The translations under genes and the position numbers were made by a program. The notes under the pieces were generated by a model. That model was not told the origin of the DNA and did no database searches. It worked only from the letters and a program-made list of their open reading frames with translations. A DNA stretch of 64,000 nucleotides, taken from positions 8,991-72,990 of the forward strand of contig JBGUEQ010000020.1 of the NCBI GenBank assembly GCA_041821265.1. The letters are read 5' to 3'. This DNA is from Lachnotalea sp041821265. GTDB lineage: Bacteria; Bacillota; Clostridia; Lachnospirales; Lachnospiraceae. This document shows, piece after piece, positions 1 to 8,328 of this stretch. Positions within the stretch are counted from its first letter, which is position 1, and each line of letters begins with the position of its first letter.

Positions 1-176
1 TTAAAGGAACCTGTCGTTTCAGATTGATTAATCCATTTATCGAGTAGCGAACTCGATATATCATATTCCTTAACGATATCGCATTTTCTCTTACCATTAA
101 GATAAAGTTTAACTAGTTGGTTCTTGAATTCGTCGTTATAAGTACGACGAGGCCTTCTCTGTTTTGATTCGGTCAT
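1..176 (-). mobile_element. IS3-family transposase OrfA, partial (runs off the left edge)
   Basis: The minus strand encodes 58 residues starting MTESKQRRPRRTYNDEFK, preceded by an AAGGAG ribosome site at 187-192. The pattern 'R.YNDEFK..LV.LYLNGK....I..EYDIS.S.L.KWI' is the helix-turn-helix of the small OrfA (InsE-like) protein of IS3-family elements, which binds the terminal repeats. Only the N-terminal part lies in the window, so OrfB (DDE catalytic domain) should follow to the left. The element end is expected somewhere between about 195 and 240, but the terminal repeat cannot be fixed without the other end. Confidence 0.85.
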
Positions 177-240
177 GATAATTACTCCTTCATTTAATAT
201 TGATTATATTTTACATGACCTTAAAATAACTGTCTAGTTT

Positions 241-351
241 ATTGTAGCCTATCCAATCATTGCTATTATTATAGCAATGATATTACAAAATATTGTTATT
301 ACTGTTGGTTGTGGATTATTGTTAATTGCATTTAATTGTAAAAATAGCTAA
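241..351 (+). pseudogene. C-terminal remnant of a membrane protein, cut by the IS element
   Basis: An open frame (IVAYPIIAIIIAM... ending FNCKNS) runs into a stop at 349-351. It contains one strongly hydrophobic segment and then a short polar tail, typical of the last membrane helix of a transporter or exporter. Upstream it is closed by a stop at 235-237 within the presumed IS end, and there is no start codon with a ribosome site. The simplest reading is that the IS element removed or separated the 5' part of this gene. The family cannot be told from so short a piece. Confidence 0.45.
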
Positions 352-402
352 GTTGCATTTTAAATTAATATTAAATTACTTTTATAGGTAAGGTGAAAAT
401 AT

Positions 403-723
403 ATGAAAAGAAATAAAATCATTATATTGTTAAGTATTTTAATATTGGTGGTAATACTTGTATATTACAATTCAAATGATAAAGAAAAAATAAAAATAAA
501 TGATAATATATATAAATTAACTAAAAATATGAGTAAAGAAGATGTTGAAAATCTACTGGGAAAATCAGTAAAAGATATAGGATTTGGTATGCCAGTCTAC
601 CTTTATCAAATAGACAATGATACTGTTGTATTAATTAGTTATGATGAAAATAGTAAGATAATGAATGCAACTTTACAAAAAAATGATGAAACAAGTGAAC
701 AATTAATTGGATATGATGAATAA
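403..723 (+). CDS. Small membrane-anchored protein, possible BLIP/SmpA-like fold
   Basis: This 106-residue protein begins with a Lys/Arg-rich start and one hydrophobic helix (about residues 5-22) with no lipobox cysteine, so it should be anchored in the membrane with the rest outside. The soluble part has the order 'MSKEDVENLLGKS' then 'G.PVYLYQIDNDTVVLISYDENSKI', a helix followed by beta strands. This recalls the small SmpA/OmlA and beta-lactamase-inhibitor-like repeats common in Firmicute exported proteins. The fold assignment is inference and no function is known. The start ATG has an AAGGTG site about 8 bases upstream. The gene stands alone, after the truncated membrane-protein remnant. 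Confidence 0.6.
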   Translation: MKRNKIIILLSILILVVILVYYNSNDKEKIKINDNIYKLTKNMSKEDVENLLGKSVKDIGFGMPVYLYQIDNDTVVLISYDENSKIMNATLQKNDETSEQLIGYDE

Positions 724-866
724 CTTGAGTTAAAAAAGTAGATAAATTTATAATTATATGGAAGCAAATATTGAAATCTTAATATTCTGAGTTAGCGGTA
801 CTATGATAAAATAGTAGTGGAAAGAAATTATATTATAAAAATCAAATTTAAGGAGTGACAAGGAAT

Positions 867-1784
867 ATGAAAATTGATAGATTACTTGGTATATTAACCG
901 TACTTCTTAAAAATGACATTATGACTGCACCAGTACTTGCGGATAAATTTGAGGTTTCTAGACGAACCATTAATAGAGACATTGAAGATTTATGTAAGGC
1001 AGGAATTCCACTTGTTACTTTGCAAGGAGCAGGGGGAGGGATACGAATTGCAGACGGTTATAAATTAGATAAAACTTTATTGACGACAAAAGACATGCAG
1101 GCAATTTTAATCGGATTAAAGAGTCTAGACAGTGTATCAGGTAGTAACCAATACAATCAGTTACTCGATAAAATATATCAAGGTAAAAGCAAAGATTCAA
1201 ATAATAACGTATTGGATGCGAGTGGTCATATTCTGATAGATTTAGCTTCTTATCATAAGGGAAGTTTAGCTCCTAAAATTGAATTGCTAAGAGAAGCGAT
1301 TGAAAGGTCATATTTAGTGGAATTTGATTATTATTGTGATACAGGGGAAAGCCATAGAGTGATTGAACCGTATTTAATTATATTTCAGTGGTCAAGTTGG
1401 TATGTGTGGGGGTATTGCAAGGAACGTCAGGATTATAGAATGTTTAAATTAAATCGTTTATTAAATCTAGAGATGTTAATGACGGATTATGTAAGACGGG
1501 AAATACCACCGTTTCAGAAAGACATGGAACAAATTTATCAAAACAATATGCACTTGGTGGCTGAGTTCGAGGCAAGTGTGAAGTGGAGATTAATTGAAGA
1601 ATATGGGATAGATAGCTTTACAGAAAATAAGAATGGGAAACTATGGTTTGAATTTGATTTCGCAAGTGAGGATAATTTATTTGCTTGGATTATGGGATTT
1701 GGAGATAAAGTAAAGATAATTGAACCAAATGAAGTAAAAGAAAAATATTTGGATATTATTTCAAAAATTAAAAATCTTTATTGA
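867..1784 (+). CDS. YafY-type HTH-WYL transcriptional regulator
   Basis: This 305-residue DNA-binding regulator starts with an HTH_11-type winged helix (about residues 1-60, 'DRLLGILTVLLKNDIMTAPVLADKFEVSRRTI' in outline). A WYL domain follows in the second half, with the segments 'VEFDYYCDTGESHRVIEPYLI' and 'WYVWGYCKERQDYRMFKLNR' in outline. A C-terminal WCX extension ends the protein. Proteins of this family bind DNA through the HTH and are thought to sense a ligand, often nucleic acid or nucleotide, through WYL. The ATG at 867 is preferred because AAGGAG lies at 850-855; a GTG at 855 overlaps that site. It is followed by YjbR and GNAT genes, a neighbourhood often seen for stand-alone YafY regulators. 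The target is unknown. Confidence 0.9.
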   Translation: MKIDRLLGILTVLLKNDIMTAPVLADKFEVSRRTINRDIEDLCKAGIPLVTLQGAGGGIRIADGYKLDKTLLTTKDMQAILIGLKSLDSVSGSNQYNQLLDKIYQGKSKDSNNNVLDASGHILIDLASYHKGSLAPKIELLREAIERSYLVEFDYYCDTGESHRVIEPYLIIFQWSSWYVWGYCKERQDYRMFKLNRLLNLEMLMTDYVRREIPPFQKDMEQIYQNNMHLVAEFEASVKWRLIEEYGIDSFTENKNGKLWFEFDFASEDNLFAWIMGFGDKVKIIEPNEVKEKYLDIISKIKNLY

Positions 1785-1812
1785 AAACATGACATATAGG
1801 TGTCGTGTTTTC
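1783..1812 (+). terminator. Terminator-like hairpin after the WYL regulator
   Basis: GAAAACATGACA and TGTCGTGTTTTC form a stem with a short TATAGG loop that overlaps the stop codon of the regulator. The T content follows inside the right arm (GTTTTCTTT). It could end transcription before the yjbR-like gene. Confidence 0.5.
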
Positions 1813-1882
1813 TTTGCTATGATACTTACTATAAAAGATGCTAGGATATATTAAACGTGCAAGTATGCAAGGGAGGAAAAAG

Positions 1883-2254
1883 ATGAAATATATGTGGTTA
1901 GACGAATTTCTTTTGTCAAAGAGGGGGACGACAAAAGATTATAAAGAAGAGTGGGGGTGGACTAGATATCAATTAAAGAATAAAATGTTTGCTGCCATAT
2001 GTAAGGATGCGAAGGGTGAGCGAGATATTGTTACAGTAAAGCTAAATCCACTGGATGGAGACTTCTTGAGAAATCAGTATGAGGACATAATTCCAGGTCA
2101 TTATATGAATAAGATACATTGGAATTCTATTTATTTGGATGGAAATGTCCCAGATGAATTGATGAAAGAGTTAATGGACAAATCATACCAGTTGGTATTG
2201 AACGGGCTGAGTAAAAAAGTGCAGAAGGAAATTCTAGCGGAAATTGAAGTGTAA
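1883..2254 (+). CDS. yjbR: YjbR/MmcQ-like (DUF419) protein
   Basis: This 123-residue protein belongs to the YjbR/MmcQ family, recognised by 'MNKIHWNSIYLDGNVPDELMKELMD'-type sequence near the C-terminus and the conserved final helix 'SYQLVLNGL'. The fold resembles the double wing of CyaY and is proposed to bind DNA, but the biological role is unsettled. The ATG at 1883 is chosen because GGGAGG lies at 1871-1876; an in-frame ATG at 1838 has no site. The N-terminal third (MKYMWLDEFLLSKRGTTKDY...) carries the usual 'L..K.GT..D.KEEW.W.RY' pattern. The gene lies between the WYL regulator and a GNAT enzyme. Confidence 0.85.
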   Translation: MKYMWLDEFLLSKRGTTKDYKEEWGWTRYQLKNKMFAAICKDAKGERDIVTVKLNPLDGDFLRNQYEDIIPGHYMNKIHWNSIYLDGNVPDELMKELMDKSYQLVLNGLSKKVQKEILAEIEV

Positions 2255-2313
2255 AATATAGGTGATTTTATAGATACTGAATAGTTATAGGCATAGTTAA
2301 GTAGGGGGTTGAT

Positions 2314-2913
2314 ATGGAATTAATAAGAATAACAAAGGAAAATTTAGAGCAAGAACATATTTGTTGTGCTATATCAAATAATAACGATGTTCAAGTGACA
2401 TCAAAAAAGACTTGGTTAGAGAAACGTTTCAACGAAGGACTTGTATTTTTAAAAGGAGATGTAAGAGGCAAGTGTTTTATAGAATATATTCTAGCAGAAA
2501 ATGCATGGGCACCAATCGAGGCAAGTGGATATTTGTATATAGATTGCTTCTGGGTATCAGGACAGTACAAGGGGCATGGTTATTCTAATAAATTATTAAA
2601 TGCTTGCATAGAAGACGCAAAACAGCAAGGAAAAAAAGGTTTGGTTATCTTGTCTTCTAATAAAAAGATGCCGTTTTTATCTGATCCTAAGTATTTGAAG
2701 CATAAGGGATTTGAAACGGTTGATTTTGCAATGCCGTACTATGAATTAATGTGTTTGAAATTCGAGGCAATCCAGATAGAGAGCGTGATGCAGGCACAGA
2801 TGGCACCTGCGTCATTTACAACCTATAGTTTGTTTTATAATGGAGAATTTGTCACGAATGAAATTTTATCAGGAAAGAAATTTGACAAAATGATTACAGA
2901 TATGATTCAATAA
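2314..2913 (+). CDS. GNAT acetyltransferase, YoaP-like
   Basis: This 199-residue protein has a GNAT fold. 'YLYIDCFWVSGQYKGHGYSN' carries the acetyl-CoA pyrophosphate-binding Q-x-x-G-x-G/A loop (QYKGHG, about residues 86-91), followed by 'LLNACIEDAKQQGKKGLVIL'. The C-terminal part (from about residue 150, 'IESVMQAQMAPASFTTYSLFYNG') matches the shape of the short YoaP extension found in a subgroup of Firmicute GNATs. The protein is somewhat shorter than usual YoaP-type enzymes, so a small internal loss is possible. The substrate is unknown. It has a GGGGG-type site just before the ATG and is followed by a broken VOC-like fragment and a radical SAM gene. Confidence 0.8.
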   Translation: MELIRITKENLEQEHICCAISNNNDVQVTSKKTWLEKRFNEGLVFLKGDVRGKCFIEYILAENAWAPIEASGYLYIDCFWVSGQYKGHGYSNKLLNACIEDAKQQGKKGLVILSSNKKMPFLSDPKYLKHKGFETVDFAMPYYELMCLKFEAIQIESVMQAQMAPASFTTYSLFYNGEFVTNEILSGKKFDKMITDMIQ

Positions 2914-2942
2914 AATTTAAATACGAGCAATCTGGTGATATA

Positions 2943-3041
2943 ATGATGAAATGTACCAGTGAGCTAATTGCGGTAAAAGATATACAAAAATCCATTCAAT
3001 TGAATGATTTGGGCAATTATATTTTGAAAGTAGAGAAATAA
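2943..3041 (+). pseudogene. Fragment resembling the N-terminus of a VOC/glyoxalase-family protein
   Basis: A 32-codon frame starts MMKCTSELIAVKDIQKSIQ. The segment 'M.C...LIAVKDI.KS..' is the typical first strand and helix of vicinal-oxygen-chelate (glyoxalase/bleomycin resistance) proteins, which normally continue with F/Y-Y-x-D-x-L-G. Here it jumps instead to LNDLGNYILKVEK and stops, which suggests an internal deletion that removed most of the gene. There is no clear ribosome site. It could also be a chance resemblance. Confidence 0.4.
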
Positions 3042-3042
3042 A

Positions 3043-3918
3043 ATGCATGAAACTAAAGTAAAATCAATTCTATCAGCGCAAAATGGAATGAATTTATACA
3101 GAGGGTGTTCGCACGGTTGTATCTACTGTGATGCTAGGAGTACCTGCTATCAAATACTACATCCATTTGAAGATATCGAAGTGAAATCAAATGCCGTAGA
3201 ATTATTAGAACAAGCATTGCGAACCAAACGAAAAAAATGTATGATAGGAACCGGCGGCATGAGTGATCCCTATCTTCATGTTGAAAAGAAACTTAATATT
3301 ACGAGAAGATGTCTGGAACTAATTGACGAATATGGTTTTGGGGTAGCGATACAGACTAAATCAGATTTGATACTAAGGGATCTGGATTTATTAAAACGCA
3401 TTAACCAAAAGACAAAGTGTGTTGTTCAGATGACACTTACTACGTATGATGAAGATTTATGTAAAATAATAGAACCAAATGTTTGCACTACAAAGCAAAG
3501 AGTAGAAGTGTTAAATATTATGAGAGACGAAGGAATCCCTACGGTTTGTTGGATGACACCGATTTTGCCATTTATCAATGATACAGAAGAAAATATACGC
3601 GGCCTTTTAGACTATTGCAAGGAAAGTAAAACATATGGGATTCTTCTTTTTGGTATAGGCGTAACATTACGGGATGGGGATAGACAGTATTTCTATCGTA
3701 AGCTAGATCAGAAGTTTCCGGGAATGAAAGAAAAATATATCAAAACATATGGGGATGCATACGAAATTCCTTCACCAAATGGTGATTACTTGATGAAAAT
3801 GGTACAAGCAGAATGTAAGCGAAATAATATGGTATGTGATGTTAACAAATTATTTAAGTATATGCAGTTGTTTGAAGATAAACAGGCAGGGGAGCAAATA
3901 AGTTTATTTGATATTTAA
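3043..3918 (+). CDS. SPL-family radical SAM protein
   Basis: This 291-residue radical SAM enzyme has the [4Fe-4S] motif C-SHG-C-IY-C at Cys22, Cys26 and Cys29, inside 'NLYRGCSHGCIYCDARS'. That is the signature of the SPL/Rv2578c-type group related to spore photoproduct lyase. 'GTGGMSDPYLHVEKKLNITR' and 'AIQTKSDLILRDLDLL' follow, as in that group. These proteins cleave S-adenosylmethionine to a radical, but the substrate of this subgroup is unknown; it is not spore photoproduct lyase itself. The C-terminus ends with a QISLFDI-type tail. The start ATG follows the VOC-like fragment by one base, so the two may once have been co-transcribed. Confidence 0.85.
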   Translation: MHETKVKSILSAQNGMNLYRGCSHGCIYCDARSTCYQILHPFEDIEVKSNAVELLEQALRTKRKKCMIGTGGMSDPYLHVEKKLNITRRCLELIDEYGFGVAIQTKSDLILRDLDLLKRINQKTKCVVQMTLTTYDEDLCKIIEPNVCTTKQRVEVLNIMRDEGIPTVCWMTPILPFINDTEENIRGLLDYCKESKTYGILLFGIGVTLRDGDRQYFYRKLDQKFPGMKEKYIKTYGDAYEIPSPNGDYLMKMVQAECKRNNMVCDVNKLFKYMQLFEDKQAGEQISLFDI

Positions 3919-4106
3919 GAACTATGTATTAAAATATTAATCAAGTGTTAACATAAGAACAGAAACAATAGGAGGGGTAAGTTCTATTTCGTTTTTGTTT
4001 TTTATATTTCTACATATAATCTCCATAGAAAAAGATTAGTATGGACATAGACAATTTCTAAAATGTTAGAGAGTAAAAAAGCATGTAGAAGGGAAGGTAA
4101 TAAAAA

Positions 4107-4640
4107 ATGGCGAATCAAAAGAATACCAAGTCAAATAAATCAATTCATTTAGTAATCATGTTTGGTGTTGGTGTAATCATAGCAGCAGGTATATTTTTAA
4201 CTAAAATGAAAAATGATAATAATCAAGTAGTAGCAAGTGATAAGCAAAGCACAATAGAAGCTCAAGTATCAGAATCAGGAGATTTGATAATTCCAATTGC
4301 GGACATTACGGAGAAAGCAAATTTTTATGGTTATGATGTTGATGGTACACCGTTAGAAGTAATTGCGATTAAAGCCTCGGATGGCTCTATTCGAACTGCA
4401 TTTAATACTTGTCAGGTTTGCTATAGTTCGGGACGTGGATACTATGTTCAAGAGGGCGACAATCTAGTTTGTCAAAATTGTGGCAATCAATTTAGTGCAA
4501 GTGATGTAGAAGTTTCTAGAGGGGGATGTAACCCAGTTCCTATCATGGATGAAAATAAAGTAGTGGATGAAACGAATATAACAATACCAAAAGATTTTCT
4601 TGAAAGCTCAAAAGCAATATTTGAAAATTGGAAATTTTAA
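4107..4640 (+). CDS. DUF2318 membrane-anchored metal/redox protein
   Basis: This 177-residue protein has an N-terminal signal anchor (about residues 14-32) and an extracytoplasmic DUF2318 domain. It has paired cysteines Cys102/Cys105 (CQVC), then 'SSGRGYY', then Cys122/Cys125 (CQNCG), and a final 'GGCNPVPI' with Cys141. This arrangement is characteristic of DUF2318, a family often found beside iron or copper transport genes and proposed to bind metal or carry out thiol redox chemistry outside the membrane. GGGAAGG precedes the ATG. Downstream is a decayed stretch, then a two-component system, and after that a polyferredoxin pair. The link to these is inferred from position only. Confidence 0.85.
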   Translation: MANQKNTKSNKSIHLVIMFGVGVIIAAGIFLTKMKNDNNQVVASDKQSTIEAQVSESGDLIIPIADITEKANFYGYDVDGTPLEVIAIKASDGSIRTAFNTCQVCYSSGRGYYVQEGDNLVCQNCGNQFSASDVEVSRGGCNPVPIMDENKVVDETNITIPKDFLESSKAIFENWKF

Positions 4641-5046
4641 AAGTTTAGTAACACTTAAGGGGTAAGCTATCAAATTACAAAATGAGGTAGCAGAGCAAAT
4701 TAATATAAAAATCAGACTAACAAAAATGAAAAAAATTTCAACCATCAACTTATTATATTAGAAATTCAGATGATTCAACCAATGTAGATAATACCGGACT
4801 TCCATCAGGATGCTGTGGCTTTTAGATCAAAACAAGGATATGCAATGAAGTGATGAAAAAAGATCAATCGTTGCATAGGAAAAGTACGGTTTACACAATG
4901 TTTAATTCTATTAAAATAAAAGCTATGTTCTCTCATATTATAATGATAAAATAGAAATAATGATTCAGTACGATAAACGTGCGGTATTACGCTAGAATAA
5001 AGAATAAATTGATTTTTGAAATATAAATTTCAATGGAGGAACCAAG
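4641..5046. other. Gene-poor, apparently decayed stretch before the two-component system
   Basis: No intact gene is seen in these 406 bases. Around 4725-4825 two overlapping frames look like one broken small gene. One starts MKKISTINLLY and stops. The frame shifted by one base continues through NSDDSTNVDNTG and ends LPSGCCGF, a tail with paired cysteines. Near 4958-4993 a stretch ATTCAGTACGATAAACG resembles the left part of the dispersed element at 36333-36464. The end of the region holds the leader of the response regulator, with a GGAGG site at 5036-5040. Confidence 0.4.
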
Positions 5047-5751
5047 ATGAATGAAACTAAGAAAACGGTGTTGGTGGTTGATGATGAGGTGAAAATCGTA
5101 GAAGCAGTGGTAGCATATCTAGAAAATAGTGGTTATTTAACACTTGTTGCTTATGATGGAGAAAAAGCATTATCCATATTTAATAGCAAAAATCCTGATT
5201 TAGTAATTCTTGATTTAATGTTACCAAAACGATCAGGAGAAGAAGTTTGTAAATCAATTCGAAGAGTTTCGAGAGTTCCAATTATTATGCTTACCGCTAA
5301 GATAGAGGAGGAGCAAAAAATCAATGGTTTAAATATAGGTGCGGATGATTATGTTGTAAAACCATTTAGTCCACGAGAATTGATTGCAAGGGTTAACAGC
5401 TTGTTTCGGCGTGCTGATACAGGGATGGCTCCTTTGTTTCATAAAATGAGTTGGAACAATGATGATCTCCAAGTAGATATGAATGAATATACAGTAAAAA
5501 AAGCAGGAGAAGTGGTGAGTTTGACTCCAAATGAATTTAAAATACTTTGTTCCTTAATTAAGTATCCGAAAAAAATATTTACAAGGGAAGAACTTATTGA
5601 AATAGCATTGGGTGTTGAATATGATGGTTTTGAACGTACTATTGATTCTCATATCAAAAATTTAAGAAGTAAAATTGAGGATGATACTGCTAATCCAAAT
5701 TATATCATTACAGTTAGAGGCGTTGGTTACAGGTTTGGAGAAAATATATAA
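5047..5751 (+). CDS. OmpR/PhoB-family response regulator
   Basis: This 234-residue response regulator has a receiver domain (about residues 8-118) with acidic residues 'VDDE', the phosphoacceptor Asp56 in 'VILDLMLPK', the conserved Thr in 'IIMLTAK' and Lys in 'DDYVVKPFSPREL'. A C-terminal winged-helix domain follows (about residues 135-232), with 'LTPNEFKIL' and 'SHIKNLRSKIEDD...VRGVGYRF' as in OmpR/PhoB proteins. Phosphorylation by the histidine kinase encoded next should promote dimer formation and binding to direct repeats in promoters. The genes are 57 bases apart and probably co-transcribed. A GGAGG site precedes the ATG. The neighbours DUF2318 and polyferredoxin are candidate targets. 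Confidence 0.95.
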   Translation: MNETKKTVLVVDDEVKIVEAVVAYLENSGYLTLVAYDGEKALSIFNSKNPDLVILDLMLPKRSGEEVCKSIRRVSRVPIIMLTAKIEEEQKINGLNIGADDYVVKPFSPRELIARVNSLFRRADTGMAPLFHKMSWNNDDLQVDMNEYTVKKAGEVVSLTPNEFKILCSLIKYPKKIFTREELIEIALGVEYDGFERTIDSHIKNLRSKIEDDTANPNYIITVRGVGYRFGENI

Positions 5752-5808
5752 GGCAGAAGTAAGCTACATTAAAATATCGTAATGAATAAAAAACTGGAGG
5801 AATGAAGA

Positions 5809-7200
5809 GTGAGAATGAATCTAAAAATCAAGTTGACCATATCCTATATATTACTTTCGCTATTCTTGGTTACTTCACTATTCATTGTATCAAATTATTT
5901 AGTGGTGTCTAAGTTTCAAACATATATAATAGAATCACAAGAGAAGAAAAATGATAACATTGTCAAAATGGTTACCGATCAATATAATGCAAATGGAGAG
6001 GAACCAAGTGAAGAATTACTTGAGAGTATAGGAAATACAGCGCTATCGCAAGGGGTAGTACTTATGGTGAACGACTTAGGTGGAACGGAATTATTTTGCA
6101 TGAGCACATTAGATAGTCAGGTATGCGAGAATATGATTGAAAGTATGCGTTCTCATATGGCAAGTATATATCCAAATTTCAACGGTGAATATGTACAAAA
6201 AAATTATGATATCGTAAAAAGTGGTTCTAAAGTAGGAACGATTACTCTGGGTTATTATGGACCGTTTTATTATAACGAGGAAGATGTACAGTTTTTGGCT
6301 GTTTTAAATAGAGTATTGATCTTGGTCGCTATTATTTTTTTCATAGTTGCTACTTTTCTAGGAGCGTTTATGGCAAATCGAATTGTAAGACCTATTAAAA
6401 AGGTAATTGATAAAACAAAACAAATTGAACAAGGTGATTATTCAAATCGAATTACCCTTGTATCAAAAACAGATGAAATATATCATTTGATTCATAGCGT
6501 TAATACATTAGCAGATACGTTGGAGCGACAGCAACTATCAAAAAAAAGAATGGCGAGAGATTATGCACATGAATTTAGAACGCCACTTGCTACATTACAG
6601 TCCAACTTGGAGGCAATGATTGATGGTATATGGGAACCTACGAGCCAAAGGCTGGAGAGCTGCCGCACAGAAATATTACGACTGACGCGTATGATATCTG
6701 AAATTGACAAATTAGTTAAAATTGAAAGTGAAAGCTTTATACTAAATAAAACGAAATTCAATCTAGCCAATGTGGTAGATCAAGTGAGTTTAAACTTCCA
6801 GCAGGATATGGAAGCGAAACATATTGCGATAGAAACCAAGATGAGTCAATTTGATTTATGGGCCGATAAAGATAAAATTATTCAAGTAATCATTAATCTT
6901 TTGACAAATGCAATTAAATATACAGATGAAAATGGAAAAATTAAAATCACAGTACAACAGAATAAAGATAAGTGTGAATTCGCGATTGCAGATACTGGAA
7001 TTGGAATTTCAAAAGAAGATATTCCAAATATTTTCGAACATTTATATCGAACCGACAAATCAAGAAATCGTGATACAGGTGGATCGGGTATAGGCTTATC
7101 TGTTGTGAAAGCCATTGTAGATGCACACGGTGGAATAATAAAAACAATAAGTGAAATAGGGAAAGGTAGTGAATTTCGCGTGATATTACCAATGAAATAA
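5809..7200 (+). CDS. Membrane sensor histidine kinase
   Basis: This 463-residue kinase has two membrane helices (about 9-30 and 168-188) enclosing an extracytoplasmic sensor of about 135 residues. A HAMP linker follows (about 189-240, 'NRIVRPIKKVI'), then a HisKA domain with the phospho-accepting His254 in 'YAHEFRTPLATL'. The HATPase_c domain has the N box 'NLLTNAIKYT', G1 'DTGIGISKEDI' and G2 'GGSGIGLSVVKAI'. It is of the BaeS/PhoR type and should phosphorylate the preceding regulator. GTG at 5809 is favoured because GGAGG at 5796-5800 is 8 bases away, while the ATG at 5815 is 14 away. The sensor domain has no cysteine pair or histidine cluster that would show its signal directly. Confidence 0.93.
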   Translation: MRMNLKIKLTISYILLSLFLVTSLFIVSNYLVVSKFQTYIIESQEKKNDNIVKMVTDQYNANGEEPSEELLESIGNTALSQGVVLMVNDLGGTELFCMSTLDSQVCENMIESMRSHMASIYPNFNGEYVQKNYDIVKSGSKVGTITLGYYGPFYYNEEDVQFLAVLNRVLILVAIIFFIVATFLGAFMANRIVRPIKKVIDKTKQIEQGDYSNRITLVSKTDEIYHLIHSVNTLADTLERQQLSKKRMARDYAHEFRTPLATLQSNLEAMIDGIWEPTSQRLESCRTEILRLTRMISEIDKLVKIESESFILNKTKFNLANVVDQVSLNFQQDMEAKHIAIETKMSQFDLWADKDKIIQVIINLLTNAIKYTDENGKIKITVQQNKDKCEFAIADTGIGISKEDIPNIFEHLYRTDKSRNRDTGGSGIGLSVVKAIVDAHGGIIKTISEIGKGSEFRVILPMK

Positions 7201-7237
7201 CATGGTAATATAAAAGTAAATAAAAGAATAGAACGTT

Positions 7238-7288
7238 ATAAGAAGCAAAGCAGAGGTTTGATGTCTGCTTTGCTTCTTATGTTTTTTT
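7238..7288 (+). terminator. Strong intrinsic terminator of the two-component operon
   Basis: ATAAGAAGCAAAGCAGA (7238-7254) and its exact complement (7264-7280) form a 17-bp stem with a 9-base loop, followed by a run of seven T. It separates the two-component genes from the polyferredoxin gene. Confidence 0.9.
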
Positions 7289-7455
7289 GGACTTTTATCA
7301 TAATCCTGCCACAATTTTTTATTATATTGATAAAAAGCGAAAGACATTAGTTAGTTGCCATAATATTAATTAAAAACGTGATAGCCATTTATCAAAATAA
7401 AAAGTTTTTAATTTAAAAAGAAAGTGTCTGCTTGCAGATACGCTAGGAGGTCAAA

Positions 7456-8328
7456 ATGAAGAAAGAAAAAGTGAAACAGATCAGAAGGATTGTGCAAATA
7501 TTCTTTTTTGCACTTATAGCAATCATTGCTATCAATAAAACATTGGCGGAAATGGGACTGGGGATACCATTTATGTCTGAAGCATCGTTGCATGCACTTT
7601 GTCCCTTTGGCGGTGTAGTTACGTTATATAATTTAGCTACCTTGGGAACGTTTATACAAAAAATACATATGTCTTCCATTATATTAATGGGTATCGTCTT
7701 CTTTTTATCGGTGCTATTTGGACCAGTGTTTTGTGGGTGGGTATGTCCACTTGGTTCGATTCAAGAATGGGTCGGAAAAATAGGACGTAAATTCTTTGGG
7801 AATAAATTCAATCATTTTATACCAACTAAGTTAGATCAAATACTACGTTTCTTACGCTATGGTGTACTTGCTTGGGTTGTTTTTGTAACAGCACGTTCAG
7901 GATATATATTATTTAGTCATATTGATCCATATAATGCTTTATTTACTTTCTGGTCGAGTGAAGTTACGATACCTTCTATTATTATGTTAATTGTAATTTT
8001 ACTACTTTCATTATTTGTAGAACGTCCATGGTGTAAGTATGCTTGTCCTTATGGAGCACTTCTTGGATTGACGAATAAAATCCGCATCTTTAAAATACGT
8101 AGAAATGCAAGTACTTGTATTGGATGTAAACAATGTGATCACGGTTGTCCAATGAATATTGAGGTTTCACAAAAAGAAGTGGTAACGAATCACCAATGCA
8201 TTAGTTGTTATGAATGTACTTCTGAAAGAAATTGTCCAATAGCTGACACAGTGAATATGGAAACCTCGAAAAAAATAATGCCTAGTTTGGCAGATTCAAA
8301 CCAAGAAACAAAGGAGGCGGACAAATGA
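7456..8328 (+). CDS. NapH-like membrane polyferredoxin (4Fe-4S)
   Basis: This 290-residue membrane protein of the NapH/MauN/CcoG-like group has several hydrophobic helices (first at about 13-32, others around 75-95, 135-155 and 175-193) interrupted by CP motifs: 'CPFGGVVTLYN', 'CGWVCPLGSIQEW' and 'CKYACPYGALLG'. Two 4Fe-4S ferredoxin motifs follow at the C-terminus: Cys221, 224, 227, 231 (CIGCKQCDHGC) and Cys248, 251, 254, 260 (CISCYECTSERNC). Such proteins move electrons between the cytoplasm or quinone pool and exported redox partners. A GGAGG site precedes the ATG. It overlaps the next gene by four bases (ATGA), implying coupled translation. Part of the family A dispersed repeat (AAGTGTCTGCTTGCAGATAC) lies just upstream at 7423-7442. 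Confidence 0.9.
   Translation: MKKEKVKQIRRIVQIFFFALIAIIAINKTLAEMGLGIPFMSEASLHALCPFGGVVTLYNLATLGTFIQKIHMSSIILMGIVFFLSVLFGPVFCGWVCPLGSIQEWVGKIGRKFFGNKFNHFIPTKLDQILRFLRYGVLAWVVFVTARSGYILFSHIDPYNALFTFWSSEVTIPSIIMLIVILLLSLFVERPWCKYACPYGALLGLTNKIRIFKIRRNASTCIGCKQCDHGCPMNIEVSQKEVVTNHQCISCYECTSERNCPIADTVNMETSKKIMPSLADSNQETKEADK

Noticed and set aside
4958..4993. Complete family C element upstream of the response regulator
   Set aside because: Only a short stretch resembling the left part is present, with no right end or flanking duplication.
6882..7192. Overlapping frames on both strands inside the histidine kinase
   Set aside because: They are shadows of the HATPase domain, which has all its motifs in the main frame.
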